Origin: Albugo candida
Lineage: Eukaryota; Oomycota; Peronosporomycetes; Albuginales
DNA length: 64,000 nucleotides
Reading direction: 5' to 3'
Assembly (NCBI GenBank): GCA_040437565.1
Contig: JBDOQK010000009.1
Coordinates: forward strand, 186,001-250,000
The translations under genes were made by a program, and so were the position numbers. Numbering within the stretch: the first letter of the stretch is position 1; each line of letters starts with the position of its first letter. The notes beneath the pieces are model-generated. The model did no database searches. It was not told the DNA's origin and saw only the letters and a list, made by a program, of their open reading frames with translations. This document shows positions 25,060-36,010 of the stretch, piece by piece.

Positions 25060-28000
25060 GCTACTAAGGTACGTAACGAAATGTACGGCTATCGAGATGG
25101 AGCTATATGAGGATTCCATGCCTAATTTAGAGTTCAACCGGAAAGCAAGCAAATACCACGGATGGAATTGAAGTATATCCTTTTCTACACTGTATTCATC
25201 CTCACTTGCGTCGAAATTAGGCTTTGTAGTCCTACTCCAATCCCTTCAGCTTGCCACAAAGATGATGCTGGTGCCCGAGTCCTTGAAAGCATTCAAAGTA
25301 TCCGACAGCAACTGACTTGCACCAAGTAAAGTTCAATTTCTTATCTCGCTGTATGATCTTTTGTGTTCATTCATGGATGACTTTATTCTTGTGTGCAACT
25401 GGATCTCCAAAGATATCGCTGACAGATATTTTGCCTCCACTTCGGTTACTATAATTTCTATCATATCCTTATATGAGACTACATATTTCTTGTCACTTTA
25501 CCCAGCGTATTACACTACTTCAAAATGGCTCTATGCCTTCTCTTCATGCAAAAATATCAATATATTGGTTGATCGTGAGTTTTGTGGACTAAGCTCTCCA
25601 AATCCAATTTGTCGACTAGAAAAAGCACCAGGAACGATTAAAGAGCGGCTATGATCGCTCCGTCGTGATTTTGAGTATCTAGAAGTTCATTTCAGCCTTT
25701 GCATCCATGATATTTGTCCACTACTCTTTCATAATGGCCGTCTGCATGCGAATTGAGTCTATGCCCGCTTCCGCGTCATTGCTTTCATTTTATCACGAAA
25801 ATGCAATTGAACGTCTCGAACACTTTAAAACTCAGGAAGCTTTCGAAAATACCTGTAGGAAAGAATAGTATCTACTCCCGTTCGACCGTGGATAAATGCT
25901 TCATTTCTGGCTGAACGCTGAATAAGTACTCGAAGCCTCATCTCGCTTCATCTCGATAGCCATACCTTTCATCAAGTACATTGATAAGTGCGTGCAGAAC
26001 CCATGTCATGCTTGTTGAAGCTACTTTTGCCTCTTTCAAAATGCCAACGACCTCTACGATGTACTGCTTGGCACCCTTTAATCTGGAACGAGTATACCAC
26101 AAGCCTTTTCACGTTCTTGAGACAGAAACGATATTACTTCGGAATCACTAGGCAATAAGGAAGCATTTGTTGTTTGCTCGATTCATGGATTTGGTAGAAT
26201 TTTGGTGATTTATTTTTTTGAAATCACGATATAATCGCATGGAGGCACGGACGCCGAGTGATTTCGGATAAAATACTGCCACCATCTTTCAAAGTTTTAG
26301 CGGCAAGCTCACTCAAATCTTCACGAGAGAAAAACATCTATATGTGTGACATGTTCCATCGTTTTTAGCTTTCGACACATGCTTGATACCGCTGCTCCGT
26401 CCATCAAAATCGACAATGCTGCATGTAAAATGCATCAACGTGTTACCGCAAGAATGCTGGTTCAAAATTGCAAGGGGTGGAGCAGTCGGAAAATTTTGGC
26501 ATAGGAACAAGGTTCACAGGAAGAGAATTTGCTGATGCGTCCGGAGGTGAAGATCAAGTGATCAGTTTCGATCAGGTTGACCTGCAAGTCTTTTTCCATG
26601 GGGTACATGGGAGCTCGAACGTCAGTATCTCCATCGCGACGTTACATCAGACAACACACGACATCAGTAACCAACAGTTTGAACTTGATTATGGTTCAAT
26701 GCTTGTGAAGGACGTCTCCACTCCGCTTATAGTGACTACTGAATATGTTGTCAGGATGAGTAGTAGACCAATTCATACTTTGGCAAATTCAACCNNNNNN
26801 NNNNNNNNNNNNNNNNNNNNNNNNNNNNNNNNNNNNNNNNNNNNNNNNNNNNNNNNNNNNNNNNNNNNNNNNNNNNNNNNNNNNNNNNNNNNNNAGTGCG
26901 TGCAGAACCCATGTCATGCTTGTTGAAGCTACTTTTGCCTCTTTCAAAATGCCAACGACCTCTACGATGTACTGCTTGGCACCCTTTAATCTGGAACGAG
27001 TATACCACAAGCCTTTTCACGTTCTTGAGACAGAAACGATATTACTTCGGAATCACTAGGCAATAAGGAAGCATTTGTTGTTTGCTCGATTCATGGATTT
27101 GGTAGAATTTTGGTGATTTATTTTTTTGAAATCACGATATAATCGCATGGAGGCACGGACGCCGAGTGATTTCGGATAAAATACTGCCACCATCTTTCAA
27201 AGTTTTAGCGGCAAGCTCACTCAAATCTTCACGAGAGAAAAACATCTATATGTGTGACATGTTCCATCGTTTTTAGCTTTCGACACATGCTTGATACCGC
27301 TGCTCCGTCCATCAAAATCGACAATGCTGCATGTAAAATGCATCAACGTGTTACCGCAAGAATGCTGGTTCAAAATTGCAAGGGGTGGAGCAGTCGGAAA
27401 ATTTTGGCATAGGAACAAGGTTCACAGGAAGAGAATTTGCTGATGCGTCCGGAGGTGAAGATCAAGTGATCAGTTTCGATCAGGTTGACCTGCAAGTCTT
27501 TTTCCATGGGGTACATGGGAGCTCGAACGTCAGTATCTCCATCGCGACGTTACATCAGACAACACACGACATCAGTAACCAACAGTTTGAACTTGATTAT
27601 GGTTCAATGCTTGTGAAGGACGTCTCCACTCCGCTTATAGTGACTACTGAATATGTTGTCAGGATGAGTAGTAGACCAATTCATACTTTGGCAAATTCAA
27701 CCAAGGTTCAATTGCAAAAGCTTATTTCGTTCACAAGCTGATCGTTCAATTTTGAAAATGACCGAGGTCGATCGCTGCTTTTTTTTCGATCAACTGATAA
27801 ATGGGGGATTTTCGAGTCTTCAAGTCATGTATCATTTGCGCAAAGTGTTATTTGATAAAGAAGTCAAGGGTTGTCGTTGTTTCAAGCATTTCGAACAAAA
27901 GATTTTGCTTAGAATTCCAGTTCGGTCTCATCATTGCTGAGCACATTGCCGGTGTCTTTCGGTAGTGTTGACGCTCTTTCTGATCTAAAAGACCCTTATT

Positions 28001-28960
28001 AATTTGGAATTTATAAAGACGCTCTTTTTTATCCCACTTTTTCAGGACAAAGCGTTCATCAGTGCCGGGCAGTCTTGCGTTTTTGTTGATACCGGGTAAA
28101 AATTGAATCCAGAAATGAGGCCCTCTACTTATTCGTTTTTCGCACTTCGTTACGTTCTTTTTGCCAGACATGTCTTATAGCCAATACCGGACATCACTCC
28201 CTTGTTATGTCTCAGAAATCACTTCCATCTAGCCTTTGTCAGGCTGATATCACCCTTCTCATTTCGTAGAAGACTTTATATTTCGTATCATGCTAGTCTG
28301 ACAGGTAGCCACATCAGACAATGCGCCACTCGTATCTGTTCCTCTGAGCACCTGTTTCGTTAACTGAAGTCTTTTCTCCTTCATACACGTCATTGAGAAT
28401 GTCCAACAATTTATTGAGCTAATCATTTTTGTGATGAAGTAACTTCCTCCCTTTCGAATTGCTCGTCGGCCTTTGCAGGCGATATAAGGCAAAGCCTGCA
28501 TCTAAGTTGCTTTCTGTTTGGATAGCGCTTTCAGTAAGCTTGCTCGTTTTCCACGTGGCCAAGTAGTACTATTTTGTGATGAATCGGCTTCATCGAGAGA
28601 ACCTGTATGCAGGTCCTCTTATTGTTGTATCGACCTCATATCGATCATTCCGTTTGCATGTGTTCGCTCTCACTTTATTCGCAATTGATACTTACGGGGT
28701 ACGTTGAATGGGGTAGTAAGTGTTCCCTCGCATAAAATGAAACTCTTGTTCTTTTAAAAATGTTTTGGGCGAAGCAATTCCCGCAGCCAATTTAGCTGTT
28801 TTAGTATCTTTCGTTGCTTTCCCAAAACAAGATTTGTAGCTCAAATTGAGTTGTCATTTCGATGTGAACAACCAAATACGAACTTCTGCAATCTTTCCAG
28901 GGCTTTCGTTCTTCTATTTTATAATTTGTAGTCACGTTTCGATGTCGTATACACATCCGC
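25060..28960 (-). pseudogene. Relic D: decayed KATNIP-5' / 787-aa gene / ADIP block, inverted
   Basis: Same content as relics A and B but on the minus strand. KATNIP N-terminal sequence lies at 28960-28440 (for instance 28695-28740 matches 43840-43865, and 28890-28950 matches 44060-44120). The second half of the 787-aa gene spans about 28350-26150. ADIP pieces follow at 26050-25060, where 25545-25600 matches 35440-35500. An N gap (26795-26894) is flanked by an identical-looking 808-bp block (25987-26794 = 26895-27702). All frames are broken. The KATNIP-to-787 junction is at about 28350, at the same place as in A and B. Confidence 0.75.
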
Positions 28961-29049
28961 AGGCCAATTAATTTGTTATCGTATTCTGGCAAATCAATGA
29001 GCAACTGAGCATTTGAAACATTCCATGTTCACTAGTTGAGACATTATAG

Positions 29050-30620
29050 AACACTTCGATGTAGAATCCAATCATTTGATCGTCACTTATGCGCTACTCA
29101 GAATTGCAAAATGGCTTTTCCAATTGGTCTGGAACTTTCATTCTCCCGATTTACTAAATATACCGCGTCGTTGTTATTGGAAACCGCACAAAAGATTGCG
29201 CACAGAGACTGCCTCTTTGAAGGGTTTATTTGCATTTCAGCAGTTTTCTATACATGACGGCTGGTGGAAGCTTCCGAGAGAGGACAAAGCTTCTTGATAT
29301 TGTTCTGATCTAGGACTAGTCGTCAATTTTGCAGTATGAATGACGCCATTTTTCGCTCTCTGGTCTATGTGCCTGCGTAGTCGTGAGTGGCATTCCAATG
29401 GATGCTATATGACACTGCCGTGTGCAAAGAATGAATGAAGTTCCATGGATAGCACATTTGATCTAGAACGAAGCTTGTATTTGAGGACTACATGTCGTCC
29501 TTTTGTGATTATCATATCATTATTCTACAGGATAACCAGTAGGCGAACGGCTTTGGCCCCTGACGGCATACAGCAGCAGCGAAGTACACTTTCCATGTCA
29601 TGAGCTGTATTATACGAAATTTTGCATGGCCTGCTTGCGCTTTGTCAAATATAAAAAGATCCGACTGGCTTCCCGTTCATCCGGTTACGTCAAAGCATTA
29701 CAAGAAGAAGCAGATGAAATTGTGCAATGGTTGTGCATGCGAAAAAAATTATGATGATCGAAGTCGCCTCCTATGATCTGAATCATCCCATCTCTTCGTG
29801 GATTAAATCGGTTACTACATTCTGTAGTAGAAATCGTATGAGGCTTCCAGTTCCAGTACAAGTGATTGGAAGCTATTGGAGTGATAGAAGCAGAATTTAC
29901 TCGATGTAAAAATTGTGTGAACAATAACAAAGAGCAGATCACTTATGCTTTACGGGTATGAGAGTAAAGCTGATCTTGTCGAGTACAATCATTTGCAATC
30001 TTGCTGCCCCCATGTGGGGTTCATTCTGACTCATCAATCTACGATATCGCCAGATGCAAAATGTCTTGACATTTAATGTAGTCCGTCAGCGGTTGTATGG
30101 AAGCTCTTCATGATCACTTTCAGAATAAAAACGGTCGATGGAACTGTGTTCTACTCTGATGAGTCTGAGATTTTTGAAGATTCTCCGTAAGCGAGTTTTT
30201 TACCGCTTTGATTACCTTTGTGTGGAGTATTCAAATGGTGCCAGTTGTGCTGATACGTTGCAGTGTGGTCGATTCGCCGCCATCGACATCACAACCTAGT
30301 CATTATTACAAGCGAAGTAATCGTCTGCAAATATGTAAAACTAGCATTCTTGTATTCAGGACTGTAAAACGACAAAGCTGAAGAACGTAATATTACTTCA
30401 TGAAAGCATATCGACCGCGAAAACAGCGTGAAATTGAGAAGTGGGATCAATCAAGTCTCTCGTTGGTCGCGAATTTTTGCAAGCGCCTGTTCTGCGAGGT
30501 ACAAATAGACACTTACAATGAGCATTTAGCGAGAACGTGCAGATCAATCAAGATCGACACACGGCGCTTCAAGTGATCCTTTCCAGGATGATTACAGTTG
30601 GAGATCAACAAGTATATCCG
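29050..30620 (+). pseudogene. Relic of gene X
   Basis: Segments match gene X in order: 29660-29740 resembles 6745-6835 ('SGYVKALQEEADEI' versus 'SDYVRALKEEINEV'), 29955-30170 resembles 7050-7270, and 30360-30600 resembles 7440-7700. Stops occur throughout. It is tail-to-tail with GH131-like copy 4, as in the other modules. Similarity upstream of 29600 is weak. Confidence 0.65.
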
Positions 30621-31018
30621 CTAGCAGGGCCATTTCTTCACAAATGTCATTTACCTCATGCAAAGCACCGTACCCTGTTGACGACGTTACACTGCTAATC
30701 CTATGCAATCATATTCATATCGAAGGATGGTCAACTTGTCGAATTACTCGCAACTTTGCTGAAGATATGCATTTTTATATTCAGTCATACAGAGTTGCTG
30801 TAGTTTCTCGGACAAAGCAATCAAGAAGTTCACATGATGCTGATTTAGTCGAATTATTCACGGTCATTTGTAAGATACGCCCGCGCGTCTTCCGCTAACA
30901 AGTTCATTATCCGGTCATTTTGGTAGAATAGAAAATGGAGAAAGCAACAATCTATGATCCTGGTTATCTCTTTTCTAAGACAGAAATGAAAAATGCAAAA
31001 ATCAGAGGCAAAGAGCGA

Positions 31019-33455
31019 TCAGGTACTTCGCTTGCATTTCTTATTATTGGTCGGTGGGGTGGGGCTCTCACCACTACCTCCAGACTCATTCTTCACGGGT
31101 GGTTTTTCTCCACTTTGAGAGGTTCCGCCATTGTTACCCTCATTCTGGTTTCCAGGAGTATAATCACCACTACTTCCAGACTCATTCTTCACGGGTGGTT
31201 TTTCTCCACTTTGAGAGGTTCCGCCATTGTTACCCTCATTCTGGTTTCCAGGAGTATAATCACCACTACTTCCAGACTCATTCTTCACGGGTGGTTTTTC
31301 TCCACTTTGAGAGGTTCCGCCATTGTTACCCTCATTCTGGTTTCCAGGAGTATAATCACCACTACTTCCAGACTCATTCTTCACGGGTGGTTTTTCTCCA
31401 CTTTGAGAGGTTCCGCCATTGTTACCCTCATTCTGGTTTCCAGGAGTATAATCACCACTACTTCCAGACTCATTCTTCACGGGTGGTTTTTCTCCACTTT
31501 GAGAGGTTCCGCCATTGTTACCCTCATTCTGGTTTCCAGGAGTATAATCACCACTACTTCCAGACTCATTCTTCACGGGTGGTTTTTCTCCACTTTGAGA
31601 GGTTCCGCCATTGTTACCCTCATTCTGGTTTCCAGGAGTATAATCACCACTACTTCCAGACTCATTCTTCACGGGTGGTTTTTCTCCACTTTGAGAGGTT
31701 CCGCCATTGTTACCCTCATTCTGGTTTCCAGGAGTATAATCACCACTACTTCCAGACTCATTCTTCACGGGTGGTTTTTCTCCNNNNNNNNNNNNNNNNN
31801 NNNNNNNNNNNNNNNNNNNNNNNNNNNNNNNNNNNNNNNNNNNNNNNNNNNNNNNNNNNNNNNNNNNNNNNNNNNNNNNNNNNTCCAGACTCATTCTTCA
31901 CGGGTGGTTTTTCTCCACTTTGAGAGGTTCCGCCATTGTTACCCTCATTCTGGTTTCCAGGAGTATAATCACCACTACTTCCAGACTCATTCTTCACGGG
32001 TGGTTTTTCTCCACTTTGAGAGGTTCCGCCATTGTTACCCTCATTCTGGTTTCCAGGAGTATAATCACCACTACTTCCAGACTCATTCTTCACGGGTGGT
32101 TTTTCTCCACTTTGAGAGGTTCCGCCATTGTTACCCTCATTCTGGTTTCCAGGAGTATAATCACCACTACTTCCAGACTCATTCTTCACGGGTGGTTTTT
32201 CTCCACTTTGAGAGGTTCCGCCATTGTTACCCTCATTCTGGTTTCCAGGAGTATAATCACCACTACTTCCAGACTCATTCTTCACGGGTGGTTTTTCTCC
32301 ACTTTGAGAGGTTCCGCCATTGTTACCCTCATTCTGGTTTCCAGGAGTATAATCACCACTACTTCCAGACTCATTCTTCACGGGTGGTTTTTCTCCACTT
32401 TGAGAGGTTCCGCCATTGTTACCCTCATTCTGGTTTCCAGGAGTATAATCACCACTACTTCCAGACTCATTCTTCACGGGTGGTTTTTCTCCACTTTGAG
32501 AGGTTCCGCCATTGTTACCCTCATTCTGGTTTCCAGGAGTATAATCACCACTACTTCCAGACTCATTCTTCACGGGTGGTTTTTCTCCTTTCGAATTTTC
32601 GCCGGATTTATCCTCATTCTGATTTCCATAGTTAGAGCCACCGCTTGTCCCTTCATTCTGTTCAGCAGATTTAGAACCCGTTCCTCCACCTCCCTTGATC
32701 TTGCTATCGTTTATTTTTGTATCAGCGCTTATACCACTGAACCAGATCTTTTCTGCGTGCAGGAGCTTTTTATGTACACCCTTTTGGTAGCTCAGTAATC
32801 CGAAATGATATTCTTTGAATGCTTCGTTCTTGGTGTCGCATCCAGGGGATAGCGTGCTGATAAATTTCAAATCAGCATGATTCTCACTAAAATAAAATTT
32901 GTTCGTAACTCCATCTGTGAAAATACCAAAATGGTACCATCTATTCGAACGAAAGTTGGTCTTCAAAACAGGTTTCTCATAGCTTCCATTGGATAAAATC
33001 TGCAGCTCCGGCTGGTTGACACCAGTTTGCTGGACACGGACTTCCCAACAGTGACATTCAGGAAAAGCCACTTGCCAATCAAGGGTTTGATCGTGAAAGG
33101 CTACTGGGACATTGAGGGAAAATTCCCACCATATAGTCATTATAGATGTAAATTTTACGACAACTTCGTTCCGTCTGAATTCCTTCTGATCTTGGAAAGT
33201 GGAAGTGTCGTTCACTTTAATCTGTAAAGCTGCCTCAGTCGAACCATCACTCAGCTGCCGTGGTTTAACGAAGCTGTAATAGCCCTTGATACCTCGTTTT
33301 GTATTCTTAGGTCCCATTTCAGTAATATGTAACATATACTTGGTTTTCAGAGTATCGATTGTCAGACCATCGAATGAGCCGTCGAATGGCAAGGATGTTT
33401 CTGCTATTACAGAAGGCATCAAGAAAGCCGCCGACAGAAGTGTAAATTTTTTCAT
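31019..33455 (-). CDS. Secreted GH131-like protein with 32-residue perfect repeats (copy 4, gap inside)
   Basis: ATG 33455 begins a signal peptide (MKKFTLLSAAFLMPSVIA); an alternative ATG is at 33473, and the ORF start at 33497 is non-ATG. The GH131-like domain (about residues 19-255) carries the family marks 'FDGSFDGLTIDTL', 'FRRNEVV', 'DWQVAFPECHCWEV', 'WYHFGIF', 'HFGLLSYQ' and 'IWFSGI'. The tail consists of 96-bp units encoding a 32-residue sequence running GEKPPVKNESG, SSGDYTPGNQNEG, NNGGTSQS, and ends in a Lys/Arg-rich terminus with stop at 31019. Gap 31784-31883 lies in the array, so unit number is unknown. The tail is hydrophilic and probably disordered. The CDS and tail end resemble copy 3, but the repeats are private to this copy. 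The ADIP gene lies upstream and a gene X relic downstream. Confidence 0.78.
31081..32590. repeat. 96-bp tandem repeat array, about 16 units visible
   Basis: The unit starting 'cagactcattcttcacggg' recurs every 96 bp (31081, 31177, 31273 and so on) on both sides of the gap, about eight units per side, with essentially no differences between units. The period is a multiple of three, so the protein frame is kept. Because the flanking units are identical, the assembler could not bridge the array and the true number is unknown. Confidence 0.92.
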
Positions 33456-33499
33456 TCTCGTAACCAGTTTCATATTTTGATGCGTAAACAACCGCACTT

Positions 33500-34122
33500 G
33501 TTAGATAATGAATTGTATTCATCACGGCCTAGCTTGATCCGCCCCTCAACGTACACGGGTATTGATGACGTACGATTGGGAAACCGGTCTTTACTGTAAG
33601 CGGGGACGACGTAAGCTATTTACCAGATTTAGCATTGAGGAGGAATGACATATCCACAGTCATCCTGCAGTTCGTTTTGCTGACGAATCGAAGAAGCCAA
33701 TTCGTCAGTATGAAGGCGAATGAGTAACAGTTGAATGGCTAAATTCTACTCATATTATAGAATGTTTTGAGAACAGGTGGCATCACTTAGCGGTATGTAA
33801 TCCCAGTAAGAAGAGGTAGAAACGCGCCTGAATGCTGCATGTCAGGGTTATTTGTACCACAGCGAACACGTTGTTTTTGTTCGTTCTCTGCAAATCAGTC
33901 AATACAAATTAGACCTGCCGCTACACTGCTAAACTGCTATACTCTAAAGTTGATCAATGATTATCCTGAAAAAGCCACTAGAACTACTCGGTCGTCTTTC
34001 TTTCCTTCTCAATCTCGGTCAAGTAATCACAACAATCCCCCATGTACAACGTCGAAATTTTCACAGTTCCTTCTATACAATAAATTCGAGTGCAGCCACT
34101 CTTTGCTCGTTGCTACGCTTAG
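33500..34122. other. Intergenic stretch between GH131-like copy 4 and the ADIP-like gene
   Basis: About 620 bp with no supported gene. It contains the 5' flank of the GH131-like gene (right-to-left) and the 3' end of the ADIP-like gene, and marks the boundary between repeat-like accessory DNA and the conserved block. Confidence 0.5.
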
Positions 34123-35867
34123 TCAAGCAAAGTGCTGCAGTAACTTCTGTTTCGCCAGCCGTAGCGTTTCTTGATCCAGTTTCTCCGCTTGTGATTGAAA
34201 AGTCTTTCTCTCTTGATCCAGATGCTGACGCACTCGATCAATCTCTTCCACGTCGAATCTTTTTCGTTCCTCATACTCTGCGATCATTTCGAGATTTTGC
34301 TGATAGCGGAATTGAGTTGTGGGGCTCCGGACAGAATCTTGCAAAAGTTTGTCTTGCTCGTTTATGATCTCTAATGCTTCTTCTAGCTTTTCGTGAAGCG
34401 TGTGAGGCTCCGTGTTGTCGTTCAGGGAAGCTGACCATACATCGATCTTGTGAGCATCTAGAGATTTCTGAATACTTTTCTGACACTCGATCGAATACAT
34501 ATGCAAGGTCTTGATAGCTTTCCCTAGTTGGTTCGGTAGATTGAGTTTATTGCATCCATATGCCGCGTTTCCCAAGCCTTGGCTGTTTCTGACTTTCGTG
34601 TTGGTCAATTCGGTCAACAGATGTTTATCTTTTACATCATTTCGAAGATTGGTATACTTGTTCCTGCATGAGCGCCCAATGTTAGCCGAATTTCGGAGTT
34701 AATAATAAATAACTCATAAATAACTCAACTGTAGCATGAATGTTTTTTTGCATTGTTTTGTGAGTGCCTGCAATTGTCGCTGCAAGCACTCATACTTGCT
34801 CATTAAAACAGTGTTTTCCACTAGTAGTTCGTCTTTGCTCGATTCAAGCTTCTGAATCGTTTGCTCAAAGGTATTTTCTTTTTTGCATTTCTTTATTGTG
34901 CCAGGTTGAGCCGTCTTCGAGGCTACAACTTCAAGATCATTCAAGATCCTGTCCATCGTTATCGTCTATCGACAAGAAAAGTTGATAAATGAGCTCCCGG
35001 GCCAGGTAGACCTTACGCGTTTCTCTCCCTTGGTTGAATTGCTCGAATTATTTCGAAGTTGCTGCTCCATTGTTTTCTTTAGTCGAGAGATCTCTACTTC
35101 CTTGCGTCGAAATTGAGCTTTGTAAGCACTCTCCAAACCCTGCAATCTGTCATAAAGAAGATGTTGATGTACCATCCTAGTAAGCATCAGGAGTATCTTA
35201 TAACAACTCACTTGCCGCAAATAATTTGCAATTCCTTTTTCTCACTTTGTAAGCATTTGCGTTCTCTCATAAATGACTGCGTTCTTGCGTGCAATTGATT
35301 CTCCAGTGACGCCACTGACTGTTTTTCTGCCTCTACTTCGATTTTTAGATTTTCTATCGCATGCTTTAAATGAGTCTGTTTCTTGTCAGTTTGCTCAACG
35401 TATTCCAGTAATTCCAGCTGACTTCTCGCCTCCTCCTCATGCAAAAATATCAATAGATTAATTGTATCGTGAATTTTACGGACACCCAAGCTCTTTTCTG
35501 CTTCCAATTCGTCTACTAGAGAAAATACCGTGAACGATTGAAGAGCGGCTATGATCGCTTCCTCGTTATCTTTGAGTATTTGAGGATTCATTTTCAGCCT
35601 TTTGAATCCATGATTTGCGTCCACTACTCTTTCATCATGGCTGCACACATACGACTTGAGTCGACGATTGCTAAATACGATATTCCGCGCCATTGCTTTC
35701 ATTTTATCACGAAGATACAGTTCATTATCTCGGATACTTTGATTTTCAGGAAGTTTCCAAGGATGACTATAAGATAAAAAAGAATCTATTCCCATTCCAC
35801 CAATGCTATTTGATTGCTCTCCGCTGTCTAACGCTGAATAAGTCATCGAAGCCTCATCTCGCTCCAT
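34123..35867 (-). CDS. ADIP/SSX2IP-like coiled-coil protein
   Basis: Four exons can be joined in phase: 35867-35212, 35146-35017, 34965-34730 and 34663-34123 (introns of 65, 51 and 66 nt, all GT..AG), giving 520 aa. The start is ATG 35867 (MERDEASMTYS); the longer frame to 35891 uses a non-ATG codon, and relic B keeps ATG at this place. The protein is almost entirely coiled coil. A central part with 'INLLIFLHEEE' and 'LESAYKAQFRRKEVEISRLKKTMEQQLR', split across the first intron, resembles the ADIP family (afadin- and alpha-actinin-binding protein; centriolar satellites in animals, spindle pole in fungi). It probably acts at the basal body or microtubule-organising centre. It lies 144 bp downstream of the 787-aa gene on the same strand. 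Confidence 0.72.
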
Positions 35868-36010
35868 GTCGATAGCCGTACTTTTCGTCAAGTAGCTTGC
35901 TAAGTGCGTGCGGAATGCACCTCACGTTCGTTGAAGCTACTTTTTCTATTTCACAATGCCAATTACCGCTACAATCTACTATTTACCGCTTTAAATCAGA
36001 AGCGAGAATA

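Noticed and set aside
26468-27741. Two near-identical plus-strand frames of about 120-150 codons in relic D
   Set aside because: They are antisense to the decayed 787-aa gene and duplicated by the gap. No domain is recognisable.
31081-32590. Regular repeats that might suggest a CRISPR-like array
   Set aside because: Units are contiguous 96-bp coding repeats with no unique spacers, in a eukaryotic gene.
30935-32635. A 566-codon plus-strand frame and related frames over the 96-bp repeats
   Set aside because: They are antisense shadows of the repeat tail. Period 96 keeps all frames open, and the minus strand carries signal peptide, domain and stop.
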